A DNA stretch of 64,000 nucleotides from Pseudomonadota bacterium. GTDB taxonomy: Bacteria > Pseudomonadota > Alphaproteobacteria > Caulobacterales > Aquidulcibacteraceae. The position numbers were made by a program, and so were the translations under genes. This document shows positions 8,912-17,318 of this stretch, piece after piece (position 1 is the stretch's first letter; each line of letters begins with the position of its first letter). The notes beneath the pieces are model-generated. The model made no database searches. It was not told the origin of the DNA and saw only the letters and a program-made list of their open reading frames with translations. The stretch covers positions 310,001-374,000 of the forward strand of contig JAIUOD010000001.1 of the NCBI GenBank assembly GCA_020161405.1, read 5' to 3'.

Positions 8912-11023
8912 TTATTTTAACAAATCTGGTATTCCTAGTTTATCCGCAAAACTCTTATTCCTGTCATGCGCTCGCTTTCCAATAGTTGAAAGCTTTATTA
9001 TTTCAATTCTAGCTGAAGCTTTCGATGGTTCACCATTTAGCGCGCGTAGAGGAATACCATCTCGAAACCAACCGCCTGAAAGTGTCATGTTATAAGTGGC
9101 TTCTAAGTCGTATTCATTTATTGACTCGCCAATTAGATAACAACTAAACTGGCTTATTTCATTGACCGAATAATTGGCTATTAACGTACAGTATCTTATA
9201 ATCTGATTGAGATGGTTAGATAAATCAACTTTGGGGTCTTTAAGCTCAATAATCAGGCAACTTCCATTTACTGGAAAAACAAAAATGTCAGGTCGTCTAT
9301 CGAGCTTCAACCCCAGTTTTGCTATTTCTTCATCTGGTATTTCTTTTAATAGACGATTACCTTCACTATCTCTAATTTTACCTATGCTCTCGTCCGATAC
9401 CGCATCAAAGTGAATAAGTTCCTCATCAAATATCCACAAATCATTGATAAAATTAGTGTTTGTTTTACGTTTAATAATCAAATCATGTATCAAATATTCT
9501 TTGCTTTTTCTTTCGCCTTTTTCGCTTGGAACTAATTGATAATCAAGTTCTTGATGCAAAATTTTTAATAACAAATCGGCGACCATTTCGCGCCTAATTA
9601 TATATCGACCAAGCTCTTCTTTGTTCTGCTCGTCTATTAGATCTGAAAGTTCCGCAGCCTTTTGAGATAGTTCATTTTGATAATTTGGATCTGTCGGCGT
9701 TAGACTTTTCAATGAATCAAATAATTGCTTAGCCTGATATCCCTTTGGCGCAATGTATTCAGACTGAGCGACGTAAAGCTTTTTAGTAATTGTCTCTTCA
9801 TTGTCAGTAATATTAAGTTTCGCATTTTTTGCAATATAATCTGGAATTGCATGGGCCTTTGCGATTTTGCTAACATTTTCATTTTGTTTTCGCTCGGCTT
9901 CAAAAACTTTATTGTAAATTTCTTTTATCTTTAGGTCGATGGCTTCCTTAACGTCATCCTTCAGCAAGTATTCTAATTCCTCGTTAAAATACATGTCACC
10001 GATAGCCCTTTCGATATCTTCCTTTGTAGGAAGGAGGATATTATCAACAGAATGACTTATATTCGTAGGTTCGTCTAAATCATCACCATAAAAAAGCGTC
10101 AGGAATCTGGAACCATCAACCACCTCGCTTTTTTTAAGAATAGGAAAATTTATTTGCTCGATTGGAACGCCTTTAGAACATATGAATAAGGCATTTTGAC
10201 TTTGCTTTTCTTCGTCAATTTTAAAATGAGCGTAAGTTATTCTTGCTTTTTTGTCTCGTGACTTATGCCACGCAATCTTATTTTCAGCAGAGTAGTTGAT
10301 TTTCTTGTACGAAACCTCAAAAGAATCAGACTTATCGGGTTCAGGGATATCTAAGGTTGAGATTTCTCGTTCAGAATGTAATTTTCCATCTAAAAAGAAA
10401 TTGATTTTTATCTTAACCAAATTTTTCTCATCCTTGCATTTATCAAGGTAGAGTCTAAGCATTAGGAAATTAAGTAGGTGACTTTTTAGTTCGTCTATAT
10501 CTAAAGTATCGAATAGTTTTTTTTCGCTAGTAGAAAACTTGGGAATTTTTAATACTAAGCTAGTTTCAATGTTTTTGCTTTCATCAACTTCGCGAGTTTC
10601 TTTGAAATTTTGAAAACTTTGGTCACTAAATTTTGCACTAACATGTTCAACTTTTTTGCCAACAAAATAATCACTTTCTATTTCAACTTCCTTAAATCTA
10701 TGAAGGAATTGAAGTCGGCCTGTACCCCTATTTTTATAACCTTTACTGTTATCAAAGAAATCTAAAAAGCGAGCATAGTTTTTTGCCTCAAAACCAATTC
10801 CATTATCAATAATATGACACTCTTTTAACTCACGGAGTGATGCGTCAAGCAGTGTGAGATAGTATAAATTTATACTTATCGATGGTGCAAAACTGACGTT
10901 TAATCCTTTTCGCTGTTCAATACTTTCAAGCGAGTTCATGACAGCTTCATCAATTGCGGAGAAGGCGTTAGTTGATTTTTTTATATACCCTAAAAGACCT
11001 CTTATATTAGCATTAGGTTTCAT
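8912..11023 (-). CDS. GHKL-type ATPase fused to a PD-(D/E)XK-like nuclease domain
   Basis: A 703-aa protein not assigned to a named family. The N-terminal part has the Bergerat (GHKL) ATP-binding motifs: N-box E26xxxN30 (DEAVMNSLES), G1 box DNGIGF at 73-78, and G2-like GTGRLQ at 100-105. The middle (about 150-480) is charged and partly coiled-coil. The C-terminal 150 residues carry Asp579 (RRPDIFVF) and Glu593-Leu-Lys595 (IIELKDP), the D-(X)n-ExK pattern of PD-(D/E)XK nucleases. Prokaryotic MutL/MORC-like GHKL proteins with nuclease domains are known from restriction and defence contexts, so a role in genome defence is plausible but inferred. The frame is open to a TTG at 11041; ATG 11023 is preferred. 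It stands alone in a rather AT-rich stretch. Confidence 0.8.
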   Translation of the reverse strand: MKPNANIRGLLGYIKKSTNAFSAIDEAVMNSLESIEQRKGLNVSFAPSISINLYYLTLLDASLRELKECHIIDNGIGFEAKNYARFLDFFDNSKGYKNRGTGRLQFLHRFKEVEIESDYFVGKKVEHVSAKFSDQSFQNFKETREVDESKNIETSLVLKIPKFSTSEKKLFDTLDIDELKSHLLNFLMLRLYLDKCKDEKNLVKIKINFFLDGKLHSEREISTLDIPEPDKSDSFEVSYKKINYSAENKIAWHKSRDKKARITYAHFKIDEEKQSQNALFICSKGVPIEQINFPILKKSEVVDGSRFLTLFYGDDLDEPTNISHSVDNILLPTKEDIERAIGDMYFNEELEYLLKDDVKEAIDLKIKEIYNKVFEAERKQNENVSKIAKAHAIPDYIAKNAKLNITDNEETITKKLYVAQSEYIAPKGYQAKQLFDSLKSLTPTDPNYQNELSQKAAELSDLIDEQNKEELGRYIIRREMVADLLLKILHQELDYQLVPSEKGERKSKEYLIHDLIIKRKTNTNFINDLWIFDEELIHFDAVSDESIGKIRDSEGNRLLKEIPDEEIAKLGLKLDRRPDIFVFPVNGSCLIIELKDPKVDLSNHLNQIIRYCTLIANYSVNEISQFSCYLIGESINEYDLEATYNMTLSGGWFRDGIPLRALNGEPSKASARIEIIKLSTIGKRAHDRNKSFADKLGIPDLLK

Positions 11024-11299
11024 CTTGTATTTTCTCAGCAATAAAAATCGAATTTATACCGATAGTGTATATAGCTTTACCAAGCAATAACGCCAAATTG
11101 AAAATTACCTAATTTCTCATTTCTTTATAAAATGAAACAAATTAATTTTTAAACTTATCCAATATTACGTATTTTGATTTAAAATAATTATATTGAATGT
11201 TAGCATGATAACAAATGATAGCATTTTGCCCTAAAAAACGCGTCGTATTTTTGACAAAATGTTGAAATAGGTAACAAATATCAATTAGTTAGGTGCATT

Positions 11300-11734
11300 A
11301 TGAGATTTATCAAATTTATCATTTCTTTGGTTTTAATGATTGCATCGCCTGCTTTGGCGGATACAACGCAAAAATCTGCGCGCGAGACAATTCAAAAATA
11401 TTATGCCGACATAAACGCCCATAAATACAAAAATGCATTTAAACTTTGGGAAAAAGATGAAACCGGAAAGATAAACGTTAAGGGGCAGAATTTTAAAGAA
11501 TTTAAGATTGGCTTTGCCAATACACGCTCCGCAAAGGTTGAAATTCTTGAGGTTGGTGAAATAGAAGGTGCGATGGGGCATATTTATGTTCAAGTTCACG
11601 TTCATGTTACTGCACGCGACTTTAAAAATACGCTTAAATATTATGATGGAACATATGATTTGCGCGCCCGCAGCAATACATTGGTTGCCACCGATTGGAA
11701 AATTTTTAACGCAAAACTTGAAAAAACTAAATAA
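11300..11734 (+). CDS. Exported NTF2-like hypothetical protein
   Basis: 144 aa with a clear Sec signal peptide (MRFIKFIISLVLMIASPALA, cleavage about residue 20). The mature region RETIQKYYADINAHKYKNAFKLWEK is the long first helix typical of NTF2/SnoaL-like folds, followed by beta strands (SAKVEILEVGEIEGAMGHIYVQVHVHVTA and YYDGTYDLRARS) and the final strand VATDWKIFNAKLEK. Such periplasmic domains bind small molecules or act as scaffolds; no catalytic residues are evident. Monocistronic: 258 bases of non-coding DNA precede it and a hairpin follows. Confidence 0.75.
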   Translation: MRFIKFIISLVLMIASPALADTTQKSARETIQKYYADINAHKYKNAFKLWEKDETGKINVKGQNFKEFKIGFANTRSAKVEILEVGEIEGAMGHIYVQVHVHVTARDFKNTLKYYDGTYDLRARSNTLVATDWKIFNAKLEKTK

Positions 11735-11738
11735 AAAA

Positions 11739-11770
11739 ATCGCCGCTTGAAAAAAAAATCACGCGGCGAT
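11739..11770. terminator. Hairpin between two converging genes
   Basis: Perfect 8-bp stem (ATCGCCGC / GCGGCGAT) with a 16-base A-rich loop, flanked by an A-run on the left and an AT-rich right side. It probably ends the minus-strand RcnB-like gene and the plus-strand NTF2-like gene. Confidence 0.65.
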
Positions 11771-11779
11771 AAATATTAT

Positions 11780-12322
11780 TTAGTGCACTGAATTCAAAAC
11801 AACTTCGGCAATGAAACCACCAACAATTGCGGCAAGCAAATAATCGCCGCGATCATCTTGAACCCAGCGATATCCACGCGGCGGTGCACGAAGATTATGT
11901 TGGCGATAATCTACTTGGCCAAACCTATTATTATAGTTTCCAAGCCTTTGACCACGTTGCCACGGATGATAGCCAAGGGCAAAACCACGTTGTTGATAGG
12001 CATTGCGATTTGGTGCGCCATAATGCCAAACACCGCGTGCGTAATAACCATTATGTTGATTTGAATCATAACGTGAGTTTCTATTATTATCACGCCAATT
12101 ATTTCGTGACCGTGATTGTTGGCGATTATTGTCGGAATATTGATTATTATCCCCGCCACGCACACGCCCATTATAATCTGTTTCTTGGCTTAGATTCCCT
12201 TGGTTATCGCGCCAAGTTGCGCCTGAGTTTGAGTAGTCGATACGGCCTTCTTGTGCGGATGCATTCGCGCCGATTAGTGCAAGGGATAATATTGCAATTT
12301 TTGTAAAGTTTTTCATTTTCAT
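11780..12322 (-). CDS. RcnB-family periplasmic protein with Asn/Arg/Gln-rich region
   Basis: 180 aa, periplasmic. Signal peptide MKMKNFTKIAILSLALIGANASA, then a low-complexity segment of about 75 residues very rich in Asn, Arg, Gln, Ser and Asp (repeated DNNR, NNWRDNNRN). The C-terminal domain reads GYHPWQRGQRLGNYNNRFGQVDYRQHNLRAPPRGYRWVQ and ends in LLAAIVGGFIAEVVLN, the RcnB pattern. E. coli RcnB modulates nickel/cobalt homeostasis; metal binding here is not shown. Start ATG 12322 is chosen for the signal peptide (12316 is an alternative). The family call is firm for the C-terminal half only. Confidence 0.82.
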   Translation of the reverse strand: MKMKNFTKIAILSLALIGANASAQEGRIDYSNSGATWRDNQGNLSQETDYNGRVRGGDNNQYSDNNRQQSRSRNNWRDNNRNSRYDSNQHNGYYARGVWHYGAPNRNAYQQRGFALGYHPWQRGQRLGNYNNRFGQVDYRQHNLRAPPRGYRWVQDDRGDYLLAAIVGGFIAEVVLNSVH

Positions 12323-12592
12323 GTTTCCAATTGAAAAGATTTTCAATTCTCCAAAAGACTTGGATGACCTAAACATGGGCTTTTAAAATATTTAATCAAG
12401 TGGAAATCACCAATATAAATGCGGATTGAGTAAATATACCTATATATTATATCATGCATTAAATTATAATACAGGATGATATTTCGATTACACTTAGTAA
12501 GTTATATTAATACAATTCGAAAATTCACAATAAATACTTTATATTGCAATGTTTTATTTATAAATACTGCAAAAACAAAAATGGAGATAGTA

Positions 12593-12847
12593 ATGAGCTT
12601 GGAATCAATTTTAATAATTTTAATTTTTGGCGCAATTGTTGGCTGGCTTGCGGGCGTAATTGTTAAAGGTTATGGCTTTGGCCTTATTGGCAATATTGCG
12701 GTTGGAATCATCGGCTCACTAATCGGAACATGGCTTTTTGGTTATACTGGTTTAAGCATTGGCAATGGCACAATAAATTCAATAGTAGGCGCATTAATTG
12801 GCGCAATTATTTTAATATTCGCATTGCGAATTGTAAAATCAGTTTAA
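12593..12847 (+). CDS. GlsB/YeaQ/YmgE-family small membrane protein
   Basis: 84-aa integral membrane protein of the 'transglycosylase-associated' family. Three hydrophobic glycine-rich helices are visible: LIILIFGAIVGWLAGVIVKG, LIGNIAVGIIGSLIGTWLFG and IVGALIGAIILIFALRIV. The family is linked to envelope and general stress responses, but no enzymatic role is established. GGAG six bases before the ATG at 12593 fixes the start; the frame is open 39 codons further but that part has no RBS. Confidence 0.88.
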   Translation: MSLESILIILIFGAIVGWLAGVIVKGYGFGLIGNIAVGIIGSLIGTWLFGYTGLSIGNGTINSIVGALIGAIILIFALRIVKSV

Positions 12848-12859
12848 TTGCCAGTTAAT

Positions 12860-13960
12860 TTAGCTGCGCCATTTTAACTTTGTAGGCTCAATTGGGTTTT
12901 TGAAGTCACGCCCTTCATTTTTGGCATCGCGCCATTCTTTTTTAAGTCTCTGATACCATTTGGCCTGCACATCAATATCATCAATCCAAAGCATGTTTTT
13001 TTGATGTTTAAGTCCAAGATTTTGTAAATCAACCATTGTGCCATCTTGGTTTAGGAAGGTTTCGGCCAAATATGGTAAAATTGGAAGCATCAAATTCAAA
13101 AGTGGCGCTTTATCCCAATAAGTAAACTGAACAATCAAGGTTTCATTTTCGGTTTGCGGCAACAAACAGGTTAAAGTGAAAAACTGGCTTTTGCCATTTT
13201 CCACAACTTCCCAGCGATACCCCGGAAGCATGAAACGGATTTCGGTTGTTACATCATCGCCAAATATCCATTTATAGGCAACGGAATTGCCACTTGGCTT
13301 ATGACGTTCAATCGCCCAACCAAGATTTTGCGGAACAAATTGTTTTTCTTTGACTTTTAAACCCACAGATGGCGGGCGCCACCACCATTGATTATGCACA
13401 AACCCAACATGCGCAGGATCCATTAATCCCACAACCGCATTATCCATAGTAGCATTGAAAACTTGGGAAACCACAAATTTTGGTTTTTCGGCGCGAATAC
13501 CAATATCGGGTGGCGCAATCGGTGCATCACCCGTAAAGCGCAGATTAGAGGAGACATAAACAAAAACAATGCCATTGGCTTCATGGGTTGGATAATGGCG
13601 AACTTTTACCTTTGCGGGGTCATATGGATTGCCATCAACCAAACTTGGCATATGTTGGCAAACCCCATCAACACCAAAGCGCCAACCATGATAAGGGCAT
13701 TCAACCACAGGATTACCTTCATGATCCATCTGTTTGCCCGCAGATAGTGGCACAAGGCGATGCGGGCAAATATCGCGCATTGCAAAAACCTTGCCTGCCT
13801 TGGTACGCCCAAATAGAACAGGATCGCCCAAAACCATGCGGCGAATATGTTTGCCAGGTTTCAATTCCGAAGATTGCGCGCCAAAATACCAAATATCACG
13901 CAAAAGGCCATCATCACCTTTTGGATTAGCTGTTTCAATTGTTTTTAATTCATCACTCAT
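12860..13960 (-). CDS. Rieske non-haem iron oxygenase, alpha subunit (VanA-like)
   Basis: 366-aa terminal oxygenase of an aromatic-ring hydroxylating or O-demethylating system. The Rieske cluster ligands are Cys65-x-His67 (CPHR) and Cys88-x2-His91 (CPYHGWRF). The catalytic mononuclear iron site is in the segment DNAVVGLMDPAHVGFVHNQWWW with His184 and His189. Length and layout match single-subunit VanA/toluate-type oxygenases, which need a separate reductase. No reductase gene is adjacent and the substrate cannot be predicted. The ATG at 13960 has only a weak RBS. The gene ends 12 bases from the converging GlsB-like gene. Confidence 0.88.
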   Translation of the reverse strand: MSDELKTIETANPKGDDGLLRDIWYFGAQSSELKPGKHIRRMVLGDPVLFGRTKAGKVFAMRDICPHRLVPLSAGKQMDHEGNPVVECPYHGWRFGVDGVCQHMPSLVDGNPYDPAKVKVRHYPTHEANGIVFVYVSSNLRFTGDAPIAPPDIGIRAEKPKFVVSQVFNATMDNAVVGLMDPAHVGFVHNQWWWRPPSVGLKVKEKQFVPQNLGWAIERHKPSGNSVAYKWIFGDDVTTEIRFMLPGYRWEVVENGKSQFFTLTCLLPQTENETLIVQFTYWDKAPLLNLMLPILPYLAETFLNQDGTMVDLQNLGLKHQKNMLWIDDIDVQAKWYQRLKKEWRDAKNEGRDFKNPIEPTKLKWRS

Positions 13961-14007
13961 GCCACATTACATAAAGGCATATATCACCTTTGCAATGGGG
14001 CAAATTG

Positions 14008-14340
14008 TCAATTAACTACATTAAGGTCAGGGCGCGTATATATTTTGGAGAATTTTAACGCCATATTGCCAATATTATTTACTATATAAGAATTATTCTT
14101 GGGTATTAAAACGCCTGAACCTTCTTCGACATATATTTCAATTGCGCCAATTTTAACAATACCCTCACCTAATTCAAAGCGAAGAAATTTATCAAAAATA
14201 GAGTTGGCTTCCAAACAGACTTCTTGGCCTTTTTCCAAGGTCATAATTTCAATTCGTAAATTCTGCCCCTTAAATAGAATTTTGCGAAAATTATTATTTT
14301 CCAAAGTTTGGCGCGCAATATCAATTGCTAAACCGCCCAT
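14008..14340 (-). CDS. Small cupin-domain protein
   Basis: 110-aa single-domain cupin. The pattern EIMTLEKGQEVCLEANSIFDKFLRFELGEGIVKIG ... EEGSGVLIPKNNSYIVNN matches the two conserved cupin motifs. The usual metal-binding histidines of motif 1 are replaced (Glu and Asn remain), so metal binding is doubtful. AAAGGAG lies eight bases before the ATG at 14340 and fixes the start. It lies 47 bases upstream of the Rieske oxygenase on the same strand, so the two may share a transcript. Function unknown. Confidence 0.78.
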   Translation of the reverse strand: MGGLAIDIARQTLENNNFRKILFKGQNLRIEIMTLEKGQEVCLEANSIFDKFLRFELGEGIVKIGAIEIYVEEGSGVLIPKNNSYIVNNIGNMALKFSKIYTRPDLNVVN

Positions 14341-14475
14341 ATTAAACTCCTTTAGAAAGATGGTTGCCATAGTGGCAACCTAAACACACAAAAAAATACT
14401 TATATCAAAAAATAATATATAAATTATTTTGTGGTCATTAGGCATTTTACTATATTTTTAGGAAAAATATATCTA

Positions 14476-14976
14476 TTAACCTAATAAATCTTCTAAAAAG
14501 AATGCTGATAAATCGGCGCGCCCCGAAAGGTTAGATTTTTGATAAATAATTGTTGCTTGGGCGCGGGTAGTTTTTTCATTGGTTCCGCGAATATTGGCAA
14601 TTTCACGTAATGACAAACCCTTTAGTAACATAAAGGCGATTTCTTTTTCCGCCGCGCTTAGACCCCAATCATTTAATTGGCGCGCAATCTCAGCCGATAG
14701 GCCAGTAATATGAATTTGGGCACGCTTGCGCCATTCATCTGTGGCCTCCTCTTGGGCCACAAGTTTAATTTGCGTTTGTTCGAGGTTTTTTTTAAGCTTG
14801 AAACTACCACGAAGAATAACAAAAACGCCTGATAATGCGATTAATGCCATTAACGCTTCAAAGCCAAGGTGTAAAATACCACCGCCATGAATGAAATCAT
14901 CACGTAAATCAGCCAAAAGGAAAATCACAATCGCCAAAAGTGCAATAAGGATTATCAGGCGTTCTTTATTTTTCAT
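14476..14976 (-). CDS. Membrane-anchored LuxR-type HTH regulator
   Basis: 166-aa protein with two N-terminal transmembrane helices (about residues 6-22 and 36-54), a short predicted coiled coil (about 58-85, KLKKNLEQTQIKLVAQEEATDEWRK) and a C-terminal LuxR-type helix-turn-helix (GLSAAEKEIAFMLLKGLSLREIANIRGTNEKTTRAQATIIYQKSNLSGRADLSAFFLEDLL). The HTH should face the cytoplasm. It has no receiver or autoinducer domain, so the sensing part must be the membrane segment or a partner. It starts eight bases after the cytochrome b561 gene and is thus its operon partner. A redox or respiratory signal is suspected, by context only. Confidence 0.85.
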   Translation of the reverse strand: MKNKERLIILIALLAIVIFLLADLRDDFIHGGGILHLGFEALMALIALSGVFVILRGSFKLKKNLEQTQIKLVAQEEATDEWRKRAQIHITGLSAEIARQLNDWGLSAAEKEIAFMLLKGLSLREIANIRGTNEKTTRAQATIIYQKSNLSGRADLSAFFLEDLLG

Positions 14977-14984
14977 TTTAAAAT

Positions 14985-15962
14985 TTAATCCTTATCTTTT
15001 TCGCCGCGTTCGCCTTTTTCATTGCGTTCTTCTTTTTCCCTTTTTTCGTGTTCGGCTTTTTCGTTTTCTAATATAATCTTACCATTTGCATCAAGCTTTT
15101 GAGGGTTTTGATTAATCATATTTGGCGCAATAGAATTAATATTTCCATTTTTTGAATTATATTCCATTCTTTCGGCTTTTTCGTCTTCTTCATTTTCTTC
15201 ACGTTCAATGGCTTTTGAATTTTTGCCTTCATGCTCTTCCGCTTCTTCGCCTTCCTCACCTTCTGCACCTTCATTTTCACCAAGAACCAGAGTTTTGGCG
15301 CCAAATTGGAAGGTTTTAGCTTGCGCATTATAATTAGAATTCAATGCAAAAGCAGCGCCGCCAATTAATGCAATAAATAAAGCACCAATTAAAGCAAAAC
15401 TATTTGGAATTCCAACTTCCCCCGAAACCGAATTTTTGCGCCCTGAAAGCATTGCAATGCCAATTGGTTCATGCTTAGTTGCAGTGTGGAAAATTATTCC
15501 AACAATATGCAAACCAGCAATTATTGCAAAAACAGTTGCTATAATTTCATGCACTTCTTTTATATTATGCATTTGATCGCGCGATGTTGATGTTAACATC
15601 ATATATCCAGTTACAGGAATTATAAGCGCTATTACCATCATTGAAATCGCCGCAAATGAAGAAGCTGGGTTACGGCCAATTGTTTTTGAAAAATTGCCTT
15701 TGAAATATTCAATCAATCCCAATGGGTTTAATTCGAATGAATTAAACCTTGCATATTTTGAACCAACAAAGCCCCATATAATTCTTAGAACAACCGCAAA
15801 GGCCATTAATGCGCCAAAAAACATATGAAGCGGATAAAGCGCGCTTTCATCATCTGTAAACTTGCCAATTGCAAAAGCACCAACAAAACCAAAGGCAAAA
15901 AGCCAATGGAAAATTCGTGTTGGCAAATCGAATACTAAAGTGGTTGAATTATCAGTTTTCAT
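14985..15962 (-). CDS. Cytochrome b561-type membrane protein with charged C-terminal tail
   Basis: 325 aa. Residues 1-170 form a four-helix di-haem cytochrome b561/HydC-like domain: candidate haem ligands are His19 (TRIFHWLFAF), His46 (LYPLHMFFG), His152 and His159 (GLHIVGIIFHTATKHEP). A fifth hydrophobic helix spans about 187-206. The last 97 residues (229-325) are an almost wholly charged, Glu/Lys/Arg/Asn-rich tail with repeats such as EGEEGEEAEE and EKREKEERNEKGERGEKDKD. Membrane electron transfer between quinol and a periplasmic partner is the family role. The start at 15962 is set by AGGAG. Co-transcribed with the membrane LuxR regulator. Confidence 0.87.
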   Translation of the reverse strand: MKTDNSTTLVFDLPTRIFHWLFAFGFVGAFAIGKFTDDESALYPLHMFFGALMAFAVVLRIIWGFVGSKYARFNSFELNPLGLIEYFKGNFSKTIGRNPASSFAAISMMVIALIIPVTGYMMLTSTSRDQMHNIKEVHEIIATVFAIIAGLHIVGIIFHTATKHEPIGIAMLSGRKNSVSGEVGIPNSFALIGALFIALIGGAAFALNSNYNAQAKTFQFGAKTLVLGENEGAEGEEGEEAEEHEGKNSKAIEREENEEDEKAERMEYNSKNGNINSIAPNMINQNPQKLDANGKIILENEKAEHEKREKEERNEKGERGEKDKD

Positions 15963-16137
15963 ATCAAACTCCTGTGATAATTCTTTTTTGCATTTTAAAA
16001 ATATATACGCATCGGGCATTAGCCCCATTCAAAGCTTATAAGCACAAAATTAGGCATATGCCGCAAATATCCCCCTAATAAAATTGTGGGCTATTATGGC
16101 ACATTGAATTGAATTATAGGTTTGATAATGGAAAAAC

Positions 16138-16557
16138 ATGGAAAATATTGAACACGAAAATAGGACGCGCGAAAAATTAATCGCCCACGCTAATTCAATT
16201 GGCGTTACAGGCGAATTCATTTCTGATTTAGTTGATGAATTTTATTCGCGCGTCCGAAAACACCCAAGCCTTGGGCCAATTTTTAACGATAAAATCCAAG
16301 ACTGGGATGGGCATATTTATAAACTTAAGCATTTTTGGGCAAGCGTATGCCTTCATTCTGGCACTTATTCAGGGCGCCCAATGCCAGTTCATATGGCACT
16401 TAAAAATGTTGAACCATTTCACTTTGTTCAATGGCTTGAATTATTCGAACAAACCGTAACAGAACTTGCACCAAATTATGACGTGGTTGAATATTTCATG
16501 GAACGCGCCAATCGGATTGGTCAATCCTTAAGCCTTGGCATGTTTTACCGCCCATAA
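16138..16557 (+). CDS. Group III truncated haemoglobin
   Basis: 139 aa. The 2-over-2 globin of group III is recognised from VTGEFISDLVDEFYSRVRKHPSLGPIF, the LKHFWASVCLHSGTYSGRPMPVHMAL region and the proximal-side PFHFVQWLELFEQTV; the proximal His is likely in VEPFHFVQWL. Cytoplasmic haem protein; family members handle O2, NO or peroxide, but the physiological role is poorly defined. It is divergent from the b561 operon, with about 175 bases between. The ATG at 16138 has a poor RBS. Confidence 0.92.
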   Translation: MENIEHENRTREKLIAHANSIGVTGEFISDLVDEFYSRVRKHPSLGPIFNDKIQDWDGHIYKLKHFWASVCLHSGTYSGRPMPVHMALKNVEPFHFVQWLELFEQTVTELAPNYDVVEYFMERANRIGQSLSLGMFYRP

Positions 16558-16560
16558 AAC

Positions 16561-17262
16561 CTATGGCGCTTTTGGAATGTCTAAACCGCGCTGCACGGCA
16601 GGACGTTCAAGCCAAATATTAAGTACACGTTCAACATTATTGAATTTATCAAATTCAACTAAATCGCCTGCGCCATAAAAACCAATTAGGTTTCTTATCC
16701 AGCCAAAAGTTGCAATATCGGCAATTGAATATTCGCCCATAATCCAATCACGCCCTTCGAGGCGATTATCCAAAACCCCAAGTAAGCGCTTTGATTCATT
16801 AACATAACGCTCTAATGGGCGCTTATCTTCAATTTCTTTGCCGTCAAATTTATGAAAATACCCTAATTGTCCAAACATTGGGCCAAGTGCCGCCATTTGG
16901 AAAAATACCCATTGCAAAGTTTCATAATGCGCATTTGCATCTTTGGGTAAAAACTTGCCGGTTTTTTGCGCCAAATAATAAAGGATTGCACCCGATTCCC
17001 ATAATTCCAATGGCGCGCCATTCGGCCCATTTGGATCAATAATAGCAGGGATTTTGCCATTTGGATTTAAAGAACGAAATGCTTCTGATTTTGTGCCATT
17101 TTCGGAAAAATCAATATAATGTGCATCATATTCAAGCCCAGTTTCTTCAAGCATAATCGAAACTTTCACGCCATTTGGGGTTGGCAATGAATATAATTGA
17201 ACGGCATTTGGGTTTTGGGGCGGCCAATTTTTAGTGATTGGGAAAATTGATAAATCTGACAT
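16561..17262 (-). CDS. Nu-class glutathione S-transferase (YfcG/YghU-like)
   Basis: 233 aa. Residues 1-23 carry NWPPQNPNAVQLYSLPTPNG; the TPNG loop and the following KVSIMLEETGLEYDAHYIDF, NPNGKIPAIIDPNG and LWESGAILYYLA are typical of the Nu/YfcG group, which uses Thr/Asn contacts to two glutathiones and shows disulfide-bond reductase activity. The C-terminal domain is helical (GEYSIADIATFGWIRNL). Its stop is three bases from the end of the converging globin gene. Likely role: glutathione-dependent redox protection; the substrate is unknown. Confidence 0.9.
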   Translation of the reverse strand: MSDLSIFPITKNWPPQNPNAVQLYSLPTPNGVKVSIMLEETGLEYDAHYIDFSENGTKSEAFRSLNPNGKIPAIIDPNGPNGAPLELWESGAILYYLAQKTGKFLPKDANAHYETLQWVFFQMAALGPMFGQLGYFHKFDGKEIEDKRPLERYVNESKRLLGVLDNRLEGRDWIMGEYSIADIATFGWIRNLIGFYGAGDLVEFDKFNNVERVLNIWLERPAVQRGLDIPKAP

Positions 17263-17318
17263 TTCGTCCTCCTATCTATATATATAGGTTGGCGCTTAAT
17301 TAATTCAATATTTCCGAA

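Noticed and set aside
8912..11023. Canonical MutL, gyrase B or histidine kinase
   Set aside because: The protein lacks the MutL C-terminal motif, gyrase TOPRIM and kinase H-box; only the ATP-binding fold is shared.
11827..12306. 159-codon open frame on the plus strand with His/Tyr/Asn-rich translation
   Set aside because: It lies fully antisense to the RcnB-like gene, whose signal peptide and family domain are clear. The odd composition is a mirror of the Asn/Arg-rich codons, and no RBS or promoter was seen.
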